From: Cinnamomum chago
Taxonomy: Eukaryota > Streptophyta > Magnoliopsida > Laurales > Lauraceae
Reading direction: 5' to 3'
Assembly: GCA_038049695.1 (NCBI GenBank)
Contig: CP142457.1
Coordinates: 26,922,501-26,986,500, forward strand
Length of the DNA stretch: 64,000 nt
How positions within the stretch are numbered: the stretch's first letter is position 1; each line of letters begins with the position of its first letter. Below, piece by piece: positions 44,701 to 57,517 of the stretch. Position numbers and translations under genes: made by a program. The notes beneath the pieces were generated by a model. That model did no database searches. It saw only the letters and a list, made by a program, of their open reading frames with translations, and was not told the DNA's origin.

Positions 44701-45493
44701 TTCCCTTGTCATGGGATTTCGAATCTCCAATTACAAAATAGTTATGATATATGAGGAAGATGAGATGATGTAATGGAGGAGATGATCTGCTAGTTGGGAG
44801 GGCGGATCCCTTAAACAAGGGTCCGAATCTCCTTAATTTCAAAGTTTGTGCTATAAGGGATGGAATAGAGATGGGATGAGTGTGATGGAGTGAAGAAGGA
44901 GATCTGTATGGAAAGGAAAGTGAAGAAGATGAAGCAAAAGATGAATAATTATTTTTATGTTTTTTCACCTTGCCTACTTCTCTGTCTTCTCCTTTTGTCT
45001 TTCTATTTTCTCCTTGTCTTTACTTCTCTTTCTCCCTCTCTTCTTTCTCCTCTCTCTGCAAACACCAAAACGAAGTCCTCCCTCTCTCTTTACTTCTCCT
45101 CCTTCTATTTCTTTGTTTGAGAAGTTATGCAACTTCCTGCATGATGAGATCGTCTAAATGTGTGGGGAGTTTCATAAACTTCCCACAACAACGATCTCTA
45201 TTTGAATGGGTCAAATGGTATCTTTCATTGGATCATTTTGTGGGGCCCACATTTGAATTTTGAGGAATAAAAATAGTTTATGTAGGGATTCCAAACTTAG
45301 ACCTTTGGGATGATGTACATTAGCTTAGTCCACTTTACCAGCAACTGCTCATGTAGGTTTTTTTTTTTAACTTTGCTAAAAAAAAATGTTTTGAAATTTT
45401 TATGACTCATGTCATTGATTCATGCTAATTTAATGGGCTTAAACCAATTTCCATCTGCATCTTTTGTTTGGCAAAATTTTGACATCAACAAAT
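41720..45493 (-). mobile_element. Long gypsy LTR, minus orientation, split by element C (continues at 35090-35166)
   Basis: Its start, TGTTGATGTCAAAATTTTG on the minus strand at 45493, is preceded by a CGAGGGGCCATTTG polypurine tract, so this is a 3' LTR of a minus-strand element. The part 43975-45493 is about 95 percent identical by eye to 53945-55573, and 41720-42010 plus 35090-35166 is the inverted match of 52542-52890. Sensible reading: one LTR of more than 3.8 kb, long for a plant gypsy element but within the range of Tat/Ogre types. Open frames near 44600-45260 are T-rich low complexity. Confidence 0.7.
42000..42510. repeat. Degenerate tandem repeat in the LTR
   Basis: Variants of AAAATCTGGTCTTATTTAGGCCC alternate with AAAATCTGGTCTGAATTAGACTC; a unit pair of about 100 bp is repeated near 42240 and 42345. 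A related block (ATTCTGTCTTAGATTAGACCC) lies at 43720-43980. Confidence 0.8.
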
Positions 45494-47230
45494 GGCCCCT
45501 CGAGTCACACATGTGCAAACATTTGTACATGTGGGACTCGAAATTTTATATATATATATATATATATATTGCAACATAACATGTAAATAATTCTTTTTTT
45601 TTTCAGCAATGAGGAAGGAAAAGCAACCGGTTTCTCATTCTTTGACAATTCCTTGTATGCATTTACGAGCTCCCTTCGATCCGGCCAATTAATAGTTTCA
45701 ATGGGATGAAACTGGAGCGAACCTGTTCAATTCTTGATTTTCTTGAATCCGAATCAATTGATCTCCCTGAAGAAGCGATAACTGGACTCCAATCATACAG
45801 GAATCCACGAGTGTTTTTTACTATATGCTTAGAAGCCATCCTAGATGTATAGATCAGCTGACTGTGTTATGTCCCCATGTTTGCTCTGAGGATGTCAGTT
45901 TTTTTAGTACATTAGGAAGGGAAATCGTCAGTGGGAAACGATTACCCTGAGATTGGCAGGAAAAATTTAGAACACTGGGCTTGTTTGAAACAACTTTGCA
46001 GTGGAAGTGTTGGACGAGGGATATAGTTCATCTTTTTGAGATACGCCTTCGCAATGCCAGAATACTAGAGGTCGTTCGTGCTTCCGAAGGAAACTACTTA
46101 AGGGCATCTCATGTATATAAGGCTTTAACAGAATACTGGTGCAAATCCACTAATACATTTCATTTTTGGTGGGGTGAGATGTCAATTTCATTATATGACA
46201 TGTACCGTCTTTACGGATTGCCTATTTTAGGGGTCTTTTTATGATGAGTTTGTACCTGATAATCTTTTTATCTACGATTATGAGGAAAATCTAGTCTCAT
46301 AATCTGATATTGAGCGTCGTGAGAAGAAAATCCTCCATGACCTTTTCAATGAACATCAGGTAGTCCGCAGTTGCAAATCAAAAGGAAAGAAAGCAGCTGT
46401 TTTAAAAGATTGGATAAATCACTTTTATGTGCCCTCGGTGGATGATACATCGATTCAAACAACTATTAAGGATGCAAGATCCAAGAAGGGTGCCTCTATG
46501 GTAAGAAAAATACCAAATCTAAGCGAACCTCAAAATCTTGAAGCTGCATGTAGGCTGAAGTTTTTTTCTCCCAACAGTTTCTTGGCTACTTATATCACTG
46601 CTTGGTTGAGTCAATTTCTTTTCCCTTGCAATAATGGTGATACAATCAGACCTGAGACATTCATCATGGCTGCTAAAATAAGCGTGGGCACGCCTGTTTC
46701 ACTTGCACCACCTGTTTTGGTGAGTATTTATCGAGGCTTAGGAGCAATAGCTGCTCATCCAGATGGGCCATTTTCAGCTGTCATTTTCAGCTGTCATTTC
46801 TTATCCTGTGCATTTTTTGCTCATTTGGTTGGGCTCATATTTCCCGGGGCTTTATTTGCGCCATGGCCCAAAAGATTGCAAAATGGCTTGGGAATATCTG
46901 ATTGATGATGTACCTGTTGATTTGAAGGGATTACCAGCGAGGCATTTCTTCACTCTGCTTGAGAATATGTATTCACGCCCAAATGCCTTCACTGACTAGA
47001 CTCGTTCATTGATTGATCAGAATAATTTGTTGAAGACGCATGAAATAAGTTTTCTTATTTCGATCGCCCTGGTTTACTTCCCTTAAGGCAAAGCAGTAAT
47101 CAAGCTAGGGTCGAACATTACAACCCATGTCGGTTTGCCAGATACCTTGGTTTTGACCAAGCTGTGCCAACTTCCCTCTTCAATGAAATTAAGTGAGGAA
47201 ATTTTCTCTTGGGTCAACAAAAAAGAATTT
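45494..47230 (+). mobile_element. PMD gene of a gypsy element, copy 2, N-terminal part (fossil)
   Basis: Plus-strand segments: ETTLQWKCWTRDIVHLFEIR and CKSTNTFHFWWGEMSISLYD then MYRLYGLPILG (45980-46240), HFYVPSVDDTS, and the block SFLATYITAWLSQFLFPCNN (46430-46790). WGEMSxxLxDxxxLxGLP is the PMD signature. It is antisense to the minus-strand LTR that starts at 45493, the same relation as for copy 1 and LTR2. Broken in several places. Confidence 0.7.
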
Positions 47231-47309
47231 GGGAGCACCTTTTATGCTCAAATACAGGGGTATCATTTATCATACCGGGGGGTTTTAACTTTGGCCGCCG
47301 GTAAAAGTA

Positions 47310-49161
<1,852 letters not shown>

Positions 49162-49545
49162 TCATGCAGCATGCAATACCCAAATATCCAAACAAAGAAA
49201 TCCATTCACATACAAGTAGAACCATAAGAGACCCCCAAACCACACCCAATGATAATCAAATCTATATAGAAACTGCTTGTAGAAATTGTTAAATTAAACC
49301 AAAAAAAAAAAACCACAAAGCACAGCAGGAAGGGTAGAAGCATAATAATTGATTCTTTCTAAGATAGTAACTTACTCTAGATTCTAAAAAGGAAACCAGA
49401 TTTTGCTAACAGCTTTTCAATTTCCAACAAAATGAGAGACAACTATAGTCATAAGCATAAGCATAAACAAAATAGAAACAGATTTCCCAATTGAATTCTG
49501 ACAACTATAGTCACTATGCAGAAAAGGGGAAGATTGAGACTGCAG

Positions 49546-49841
49546 AAAAGATGGTGGAGTATGGTTAGGATTGCAACATTTGTTTTGCCAGCAGCTGCGG
49601 GAGCGCATAAAAGGATGTTCTTGAATGTGAAAAGGGCTGTTTGGTAGGCTTGGCTTTGCACCATGTTCAGTTGGTCCAAGCCATTGAAGGCTGGTTGGAC
49701 CCAATCAGGCATGGCAGAGATTTTTACAAGGTCCTTACCATCTGTAACGGGTTGGGACTTGGACCATGGCAAGTGAACTACTTCATAATCCTCATGGCTA
49801 GTCCTAGAACAGCCTTGAGGAAAGTCTTTCTTTCTCGACAT
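49546..49841 (-). pseudogene. BRR2: Captured BRR2 helicase exon
   Basis: Minus strand reads LPQGCSRTSHEDYEVVHLPW, KISAMPDWVQPAFNGLDQLN, MVQSQAYQTALF and NILLCAPAAAGKTNVAILTI. These match the start of the first helicase cassette of BRR2, the U5 snRNP ATPase that unwinds U4/U6 in spliceosome activation. The segment has the Q-motif region and motif I. In BRR2 motif I is APTGAGKT; here it is APAAAGKT, which would be expected to cripple ATP binding, although the Lys stays. Open through the exon. Lies between UBP and CLC exons on the same strand of element D. Confidence 0.88.
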
Positions 49842-50614
49842 TGGTAGCGCACGCACCTTGATGAAAGGCACTGTTTCAATAGGAATGAAGAGCTAAAAGA
49901 AGAAAACCTAAGAAATTACTTGTAATATTACCATTCCAGAATCATTTGAAGAGGGAAGAGTAGTAGTTTGTATTTTGGTTGTTGTAACTTTCTAGTTTGC
50001 AGTGGAACTAAATACAACCAGCCAAAGACTTAATTTTTTTTTTTGGGAAGAGACAGTAATAACAGAAGTCAAAATTAACATATGAACATTGGAGTCTGAA
50101 TTATCCCTTCTCCCACAAGTCATAAATCTAAGACTGAAACATCTTTTGCCTAATCATCAATCTGCTCCCTGCAACACAAATTTCTTGTTAAGATCTTATG
50201 GGATCTAATACATAGGTTAAATACAGTTTAATGCCCAACGAGCACGCTAAAAAACTACTGTCTTTTAATCTTTTGAAGTTTTACCACATTTTCTGAAAGG
50301 AAAAAAAATCACATCAGCATAGTTGCAGAATGGAACCCCCCAAAACACTAGTAAGGAAGAAAAGGGCAAAAAAGAAAAAAAGGAGAGGAAAAAAATAAAT
50401 CAAATAGTAAATGCATATAGATGATCGATGCTAAGTAATCATCAAACCATGCAAACTTAGAGTCAGGCAAGAAATGTCAGGCACACAGAAAAAGGTTCTG
50501 TTTATGCAAATTGGAACCGCATCATCTTAAGACTGAAACAATCAAAATATAATAAAACCATGCAATTTATAACAGTAAAATATTAAGAGTGCATGGGTCT
50601 AGCTGGATCAATAC
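49842..50614. other. Interior of element D between BRR2 and CLC
   Basis: AT-rich intron-like sequence, no exon recognised. Confidence 0.45.
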
Positions 50615-51298
50615 CTTACACTAGATGATTGGAGCTCCATTATTGCTGAATCATCAGTTTCCTGCAATGCCAACTAAAGAAATAAGGAACCAACCATAAC
50701 CACGAGCTTCACTAAAGCGTAAGAGTCAGAGTTCTGATTCAGTTAAATACCTCGATCAACAAATCTTTCCTAGTAATCAAACCAATAACGCGAGAAGGAT
50801 GAGGGACCACAAACATATGTCTCAACCCTAGTTGACAAAAAAAGATTGTAAACCTGCAATATACATGGAACGCCCAGCAAATTTAAGTGTATAACTTGCA
50901 AATCAAGAAACGGAGAACATATTGTGCAAGGTAAGAAATAACTTAAAGATACCACACCTTTGCCAAAGACATGTCTTCTGGGGCAATGTATAGAGAAGGG
51001 TTCGGAAATGGGGCAAGATCTATTTACATTTCCAAATCATCTTGATTTAAATGAATGTCTTCCACGGACATTCCTTTACTTGACACAGGTTTTGCAAATT
51101 CACTGAAGTTATGCCTGGATTTGAGAAGTCAACCACTGAACCACTTCATACACTATTTGGACATGAGATGGAATAGAAAAATGAGCTTACTAGTCTTAAG
51201 CTTCCACTAACCTGATTGGTACAGATCCACCACTTGGATTACAGGGCAAAGGGCTGTGCTGAAAATCTATCCTGGACTGCAGAACCACCAACAAGTGA
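50615..51298 (-). pseudogene. Captured CLC chloride channel, four consecutive exons
   Basis: Minus-strand exons: 51298-51212 (HLLVVLQSRIDFQHSPLPCN), 51114-50958 (HNFSEFAKPVSSKGMSVEDI then PNPSLYIAPEDMSLAK), 50853-50751 (VYNLF, then LGLRHMFVVPHPSRVIGLIT and RKDLLIE) and 50661-50615 (ETDDSAIMELQSSSVR). All have AG/GT borders. Together they cover the cytosolic CBS-domain tail of a plant CLC-c or CLC-g type vacuolar/endomembrane anion channel; the membrane part is missing. Two lesions: a TAA where Tyr is usual in DDLEMYIDL, and one extra T in the T-run after VYNLF. So it cannot make an uninterrupted protein. Confidence 0.9.
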
Positions 51299-51540
51299 CT
51301 GCAATGAAGACCAATTATATGAAGTCAGGATTTCAATGACAGCACGAGGATGCAGATCATGGGTCAGCTAAGGCACATCGGTCCAAACCATAAGCATTGC
51401 ACCACTGACTGATTCATACATAACATGTTGCAAGAAAAATCTGAACATGCCAATGCCCTAAAATATAGAAACACAACAGGTAGACAGAGTCTATTTTTCA
51501 AGTTTACCCACGAAGCTATTGGACACTCCAAATTTGGAGA

Positions 51541-51895
51541 AGCTGCAACCCTGCAATTCAGCTCCTTTTCACAAACTGCATTTTCAATACAAATCCAATG
51601 AAAAAAAAGGGGGGGATAAAATCACAATATGAACTTCTCCATTTTATGATCTGCAAGAATCCAAAACAAACACAAAATCTGAAAATTCTTTCCCATCCTT
51701 TTTTTTCGATTTCACACTGCATGATATCAGCTGCAACCCTGCAATTCAGCTGCTTTTCGCAAACTGCAGCCTCAATGGAATCCAAAACAAACACAAAATC
51801 GAAATCTGAAAATTTCTTTCCGATCCTTTTTTCGTACGATTTCACGAAATATGATATCAGCTGCAATCCTGTTTGCAGACTGCATTCTCAATAGA
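51541..51895. repeat. Local triplication with AGCTGCAACCCTGCAATTCAG
   Basis: The segment AGCTGCAACCCTGCAATTCA...AAACTGCA begins at 51541 and 51728, with a shorter third copy at 51859; the AATCCAAAACAAACACAAAAT stretch is also repeated. A local duplication in element D, probably in intron DNA. Confidence 0.75.
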
Positions 51896-52189
51896 AACTA
51901 GAACATTTCCTTCTTATAATCTACAAAAATTCATAGCAAACACAAAAATCTGGAAAATCACGATCTACATTTCGATTACAGACCACATACCTCAACTGCT
52001 CCTGAAGCTTTGTTTTTCTGAACATAGCACAAACCGATTCGATCTTGTAGACTCGAAGATCCTGAAGATACGGCATACAGATTCGAGATCTGCAACAAGC
52101 ACTGATCGAATTCGAGATTTGTGGGGAAAAACAGATCGTAAGAGCGAGATCGACATTGAAAGAGATTGAGAAAGGAGCAGATCCCTAAA

Positions 52190-52430
52190 TGTTAGGGTTT
52201 TAATCTTCTTATCTTTGCTTCTGGAAGAGAGATTTGGAAGGCGCTGCAGAGAGAAGGATCTCGTTCGAGCAGAGAGCGATGCGTGAGAGCAGAGAGGGAG
52301 AGTCTGTGAGCTGAGAGGGAAGTTTCGGCGTCGCCGAGACTTGAGGAGGGAGAGTCTGTGAGCAGGAGAGAGCGAGAGAGGAAACGATGCGAGAGAGGAA
52401 ACGATGACTGAGAGAGGGATCAATTAAAAC
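52190..52430 (-). promoter_or_regulatory. CT-rich leader of element D
   Basis: On the minus strand: TCTCTCGCTCTCTCCTGCTC, CTCTCTGCTCTCACGCATCG, then TTTAGGGATCTGCTCC. The position, 100-350 bp inside the terminus and upstream of the captured exons, is the same as in A, B, C and G. Confidence 0.5.
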
Positions 52431-52541
52431 AGAGTATACTTCATCGATCGGGCTTGTATATTTTTTTAACGTTACACCGTCTCATTTAACTGGGCCGCCG
52501 GTGTAACTTGGACGGTAAATACACATTTTCTTGTAGTGTCA

Positions 52542-52890
52542 GAATTATAAGCATAAATCAAGATAGAATTACAGGTCTAAGATCCAAATCATGCCATACT
52601 TATAAATCATGTAATGTGACAAAAAATTTGGGTTGCAATACTGGCTAAAAAAAATGAAAAGAAAAATTGAAATGTGATCTTATAAATATATATATATATA
52701 TATAGATTGACATGTTATTTTAATCAATACAAATGAGAATACTAAATGATAAAAAAAAAAAAAAAAGGAAAGCAAACATACCCCACTTTTGATCTCTACA
52801 AGGTGTTCGTATTCCTAATGCAAACTTCTTAAATCTCCCAGCAATTCAAACTTCCTACGTATGAACTGGGTATAAGAAATTTAAAGAGAT
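52542..52890 (-). mobile_element. Inverted LTR copy preserving the empty site of element C
   Basis: Reverse complement of 41717-42010 joined directly to 35090-35166. At 52830 the sequence AAACTTCTTAAATCTCCCAG reads through the point where element C is inserted in the other copy, with only one GAA. Confidence 0.9.
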
Positions 52891-53440
52891 AAAAGGGAGG
52901 AAGTTAAGAACTTCTCCTTGATACAAGGGAGCCCAAACCACCACTTTTCAAATTTCAAAAAGAATCTCTCTAAAAGAAAAGGTCAAACATCTAACCAAAG
53001 GTTTTGGATCAACCTACCCAATTCAACTTGTTTAGCAAAGAGGTCTGGTCATTTCAAATCCATTGTGATGGGCCAATAAAATACAAAGGATGACCCACTA
53101 TTAAAAAAAAATCATCATCATCAAATTCATCAATTCATGAATCCAATCAAGAAATGGTCATGAAGATCCAGGTGAATTTAAAAAACTACTTCTGACAGCA
53201 AAAGCGAAGAGCGGGAACTTGTCAATTTTTATTCCTATATTTTCTTTGTAAATTTATTTGAGTCAATGTCTTGATAATTAGAGGTTTTCCATTGAGGATG
53301 TAATTAACGATCGATGAGTTCTCACGATCGGGAGTATGATGTACCCACAAAATTGAATGTAAAACCTCCCATTAAATGGAGGGAAATTTGTATCCAATGA
53401 ATTTTGGTGCATTTCTTTATTTATGCATGAATTTATTGTG
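52890..53440 (+). mobile_element. LTR end region, no gene
   Basis: AT-rich DNA leading to TTTTTGTCACACCCGGTGGGAC at 53443-53465. The CCCGGTGGGACT motif also follows LTR1 (inverted, 4868-4880), so it marks the step from LTR to leader. Confidence 0.5.
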
Positions 53441-53449
53441 TAAAAATTT

Positions 53450-53848
53450 TTGTCACACCCGGTGGGACTACTCTTCCTCTCATCTTGGAAGGATTTATTG
53501 ATTCTTTTAACTAAATCCTACATTGGAAATGCAGGGGGGGAAATGGAATCAACAATCAATGTTGCATTCAACAGTCGCAAGGTGATCGTTATCCCTGAAG
53601 CAGCACTCAAAGTCAAATTGGCACCAGAAATCATCCGCATAGCTGCCATGGCCCCGCCTACTCTAGTGTTCGGGAGCGTGTCACCATTTGATCTAAAGAA
53701 GACTCCACATGCTGGGGGCAAGATTCATGTGGCAAAGGACACCCCGGCTCTTGGATCCCGATTTGCACCTCTAATGAAGTCATCAAATCCTAAGTGCGTT
53801 TTCAAAAAGCCTAAGATCCCAATGACTACTGTGAAAATTAGATTATGA
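53450..53848 (+). mobile_element. Leader/gag-proximal ORF of a gypsy element (fossil)
   Basis: Open frame with MESTINVAFNSRKVIVIPEA from 53541, then TLVFGSVSPFDLKK and KKPKIPMTTVKI. It is the counterpart of the minus-strand ORF at 2588-3249. No catalytic motif; function unknown. It ends where a minus-strand LTR begins at about 53850. Confidence 0.45.
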
Positions 53849-53849
53849 C

Positions 53850-54724
53850 CACTGTTTGGGACACAATCCAGCCCAATTTCAGTCATTATTTGGGCTGAGA
53901 TCTAGCCTAATCCAGCATGTATTTGGGTTAGACCCAATATTTTTGGTCTAATTATAAGTCTGATTCAGTGAACATTTGAATTAAACCCAGCCTAATTTCC
54001 GTCACTTACTGGGCTGTCTCTTTATCCATTCAGAACCTATTCACAGGACCTATTTATTTAGAAAACTGCTGCTTTGTTTATTTGGGTGGATCCAGGTTGT
54101 TTGTGGGTTGCTTGTTTGTGGAGAATTCAGGTTTGTGGGCTGTTTGTTTGTGGAGAATTCAGGTTTGTGGGCTGTTTGTTTGTGGAGAGTTTTTGTTGTT
54201 TATTTAGGTAGACTCCGCCTATTTGTAGGGTGTTTGGTTGGGAGGATTCAAGATTATGTGGAGGGAAGAAACCTTTAAATAAGGATCTGAATTTCCATTT
54301 TTAATGTTAGCCAAATCATTTTGTACATAAGATTTTAGCAAAGGGCAGGGACCTTTTAAATCCTTGAATCTTTATTTTTTATTTTTTTATTTTCAGTCTT
54401 CTTATGGAGGGCAGACTTCTAAAAGAAAAAAGAAATCTGAATCTCTATTTAAAAAAGGAAACAGGATGGGGAATAATTGAAAGGTGCATGACTATGGCTA
54501 TATATTTTTTTAGGCAGGCAGATTTCTTATTTTTGTGAAATCTGAATCTCCATTTTCTTATGATAGGTGTAGTTATTATTATTATTATTATTTATTTTTT
54601 TTAGAGAGGAGGGCAGAACTCCCTTGTCATAGGATTCCGAATCTCCATTTACAGAAAAGCTATGATATATGAGGAAGATGAGATGATGAAATGGAGGAGA
54701 TGAAATGGAGATGATGTGGTGTAG

Positions 54725-54780
<56 letters not shown>

Positions 54781-55573
54781 AGAGAGAGAGAGAGAGGAGG
54801 GCAGAATTTCCTTGTCATGGGATTTCGAATCTCCATTTACAAAATAGCAATGATATATGAGGAAGATGAGATGATGTAATGGAGGAGATCATCTGGTAGT
54901 TGGGAGGGCGGATCCCTTAAACAAAGGTCCGAGTCTCCTTTCAAAGTTTGTGGTATAAGGGATGAAATAGAGATGGGATGAGTGTGATGGAGTGCAGAAG
55001 GAGATCTGTATGGCAAGGAAAGTGAAGAAGATGAAGCAAAAGATGAATAATTTTTTTTTCACCTTGCCTACTTCTCTGTCTTCTCCTTTTGTCTCTCTTT
55101 TCTCCTTTTCTTTACTTCTCTTTCTCCCTCTCTCTTCTTTCTCCTCTCTATGCAAACACCAAAACGAAGTCCTCCCTCTCTCTTTACTTCTCCTCCTTTT
55201 ATTTCTCTGTTTGAGAAGTTATGCAACTTCCTACATGATGAGATCGTGTAAATGTGTGGGGAGTTTCATAAACTTCCCACAACAACGATCTCTATTTGAA
55301 TGGGTCAAATGGTCTCTTTCATTGGATCATTTTGTGGGGCCCACATTTTGAATTTTGAGGAATAAAAATAGTTTATGTAGGAATTCAAAACTTAGACCTT
55401 TGGGATGATGTACATTGGCTTCCACTACTTTACTATTACTCATGTAGTTTTTTTTTTTACTTTACTAAAAAAAATGTTTTGAAATTTTGATGACTCATGT
55501 CATTGAATCATGCTAATTTAATGGGCTTAAACCAATTTCCCTTTGCATCTTTTGTTTGGAAAAATTTTGACAT
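53850..55573 (-). mobile_element. Gypsy LTR part, minus orientation, second copy
   Basis: Collinear and about 95 percent identical by eye to 43700-45493, both ending (on plus) in TTTTGACATCAACA. It differs by a large (TA)n expansion at 54728-54778. It directly abuts the PMD copy at 55574 without a polypurine tract, so its edge lies inside PMD sequence, which suggests insertion there. Confidence 0.75.
54728..54778. repeat. (TA)n microsatellite
   Basis: About 25 TA units, next to a GA run (54780-54797). The matching place in the other LTR copy (44640-44670) has T-rich TTTTA units instead. Confidence 0.9.
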
Positions 55574-57496
55574 CAACACACGACAAACTCTATGAAGAGT
55601 TAATGCCTATCAACAGTGCCTAGAGGAACAGTCTAAGGAGTTCCGGCTTATGTACTTTCAGCTTGTTGCCTTCTATGATTTTTTGAAGGAGAAAGAGGGC
55701 ATGAAAGTTAGGTCCAGCAATTGGAGGAGTTTTAGCTTGTCGTCTCCCAACTTCTTTGATAGCAGAGAGTCTTCTGACGGCATAACCCAAGAAGCCAGGG
55801 CTAAGAATCCGGGTTCGAAGAAGACTTCCGTTGTGTGTGAAGATTTGAAGAACTTCTTCGCGGCCACAAATGCCATTTGTTTTGACATTGCGCTGCGGAG
55901 AGATCTCGCTGTTTACTTCACTTATTGGTTAGGTGAGGCTGTTTTTGCTAGTGGAGATGGCACGCACATCAGGCAGCATTGTATTTATCTGGCTTGTCAA
56001 ATGGCGTTTGGAGAGCAGTTTGCTTTAGTGCATGCTCTTTACTCCTATTTGTGCACCGAACTGCAGGCTGCTGCTTTTCTGGTTCGGCTTGGGTTCCCTA
56101 TGAATAGGGTATTTTTAGCCCATGTATTTTATTCGTGGGATGTGTACCACTGTCCTGGCTTCCACAAGTTGGGTGTTGCACAGGATGATGACCCTTTTAT
56201 GACTCAATTGGCTGGAGGGATAACCATCTTCGAATCACTTTTGTCTGCCCGTATGAGGATTCGACAGTATTAGGACATTGAGATAGGGCAGTCTTCTGTG
56301 AAGCTTTCTTCGGATTTGCAGAGGAAGGCTTTTGATTTCGGTGTCTCTCGCGACTCTACCAGGGCATGGTCGGGAAGACATTACTCCTTGACCAACACAG
56401 AGAAGAAGTGGCTCTTCAACATACGTGTTGGCACAATGGTGCAGCGTAGACATCTTTTTGTTGACATCCAGCCGTATGTCCCTTCACGCTTTGTGTTGTA
56501 GTTGGGCTTCTCTTAAGGTGTTGTTAGAGCGCCTTTGAGTATGGTGAAGTGGTTTGGAGGCTTACAGGACGGGAGAAATGCATGGGCTTTTTATAGTGTA
56601 GAGGACACTACCGCCATGATTTCTTATCCTGAGTTGCCCACTTTCCGGACTGCCGGCTTCATGAAATGGTTCGTGGAGAGATTTTCGGTGTACCGGGGGC
56701 TTTCCAAGAAGGAGCTTGATGATAGGCAGTCTTCTGGGATCAGATAGTGTCCGGCGAGAGGAATTTATGGCCTTCCTTTCTAGAGAAAAGCATAGGATAG
56801 GCTTTTTGATGAGCATGACGTCATCAGATCTGAAGTTTTCCAAGAAGTACGTGGTGAGGTCTTGGAACAGCTAGAGCTGGAGGAAGCCGAGATCGACGCT
56901 TGGATGCAAGCGGAGCGGAAACAGGCTTCCGTGGAGTCCACTTGCCAGAGCAGACCGTCCAGCGAGGGGTCAAGTGAGAGACATGATTTTGACAGTGAGG
57001 CACGTTCTTCAAGAAAACTATCCTGCAGAGCAAGAGGAAGATAGGGCAGCGCCATAATAAGAGACGGCATGAAGACTCTCATGATCTGGAAGTTCTTCTC
57101 ACCATTGCCAAAGAGGTGTTAGGGAGTGCTGACGAGCCTTCGGAAAAGAGGAGCCGAGAAGAATAGACCGTTGGTTAAGGTATGATTCTTCTTCCTTCTC
57201 TTTCCGTATCTTTTCCTTCATGGATACTTTCTTGTTTTGATTTGCTGTTTTCTTTTTTTTTTAGCAGGGGATGATGACTTGGTGATGCCTGAGGTTTCTA
57301 CCGATGAGGCGGTGACGGATCCGATTACGGCATCTGAAGAAGAACCAAGGGACCCTGGAGTGGTTCCAGAATCTTCACCCGATATGATTACTTTTTTTTT
57401 GTTGTGTCATCGTTTGCTAAGATATTGCTTGTTTTCTTGTCAGCTAAGTTGTCACAAGATTCTGACGACTTTGAACCATCCATGGATGCAGCTTTT
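55574..57496 (+). mobile_element. PMD gene of a gypsy element, copy 3, C-terminal part (fossil)
   Basis: Plus-strand blocks in order: MYFQLVAFYDFLKEKEGMKV, KKTSVVCEDLKNFFAAT, IRQHCIYLACQMAFGEQFAL, FLVRLGFPMNRVFLAHVFYS, WLFNIRVGTMVQRRHLFVDI, FGGLQDGRNAWAFYS and an acidic tail. It aligns all along with copy 1 (29300-31130 on the minus strand). The tail breaks off at DDFEPSMDAAF, exactly where LTR3 begins, so LTR3 inserted into it. Broken in several places. Confidence 0.7.
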
Positions 57497-57517
57497 TGTT
57501 AACACCAAAAATGTCAC

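Noticed and set aside
44570-45263. Several Ser/Phe-rich frames on both strands
   Set aside because: Pyrimidine-rich LTR sequence; the second LTR copy gives different frames at the same place.
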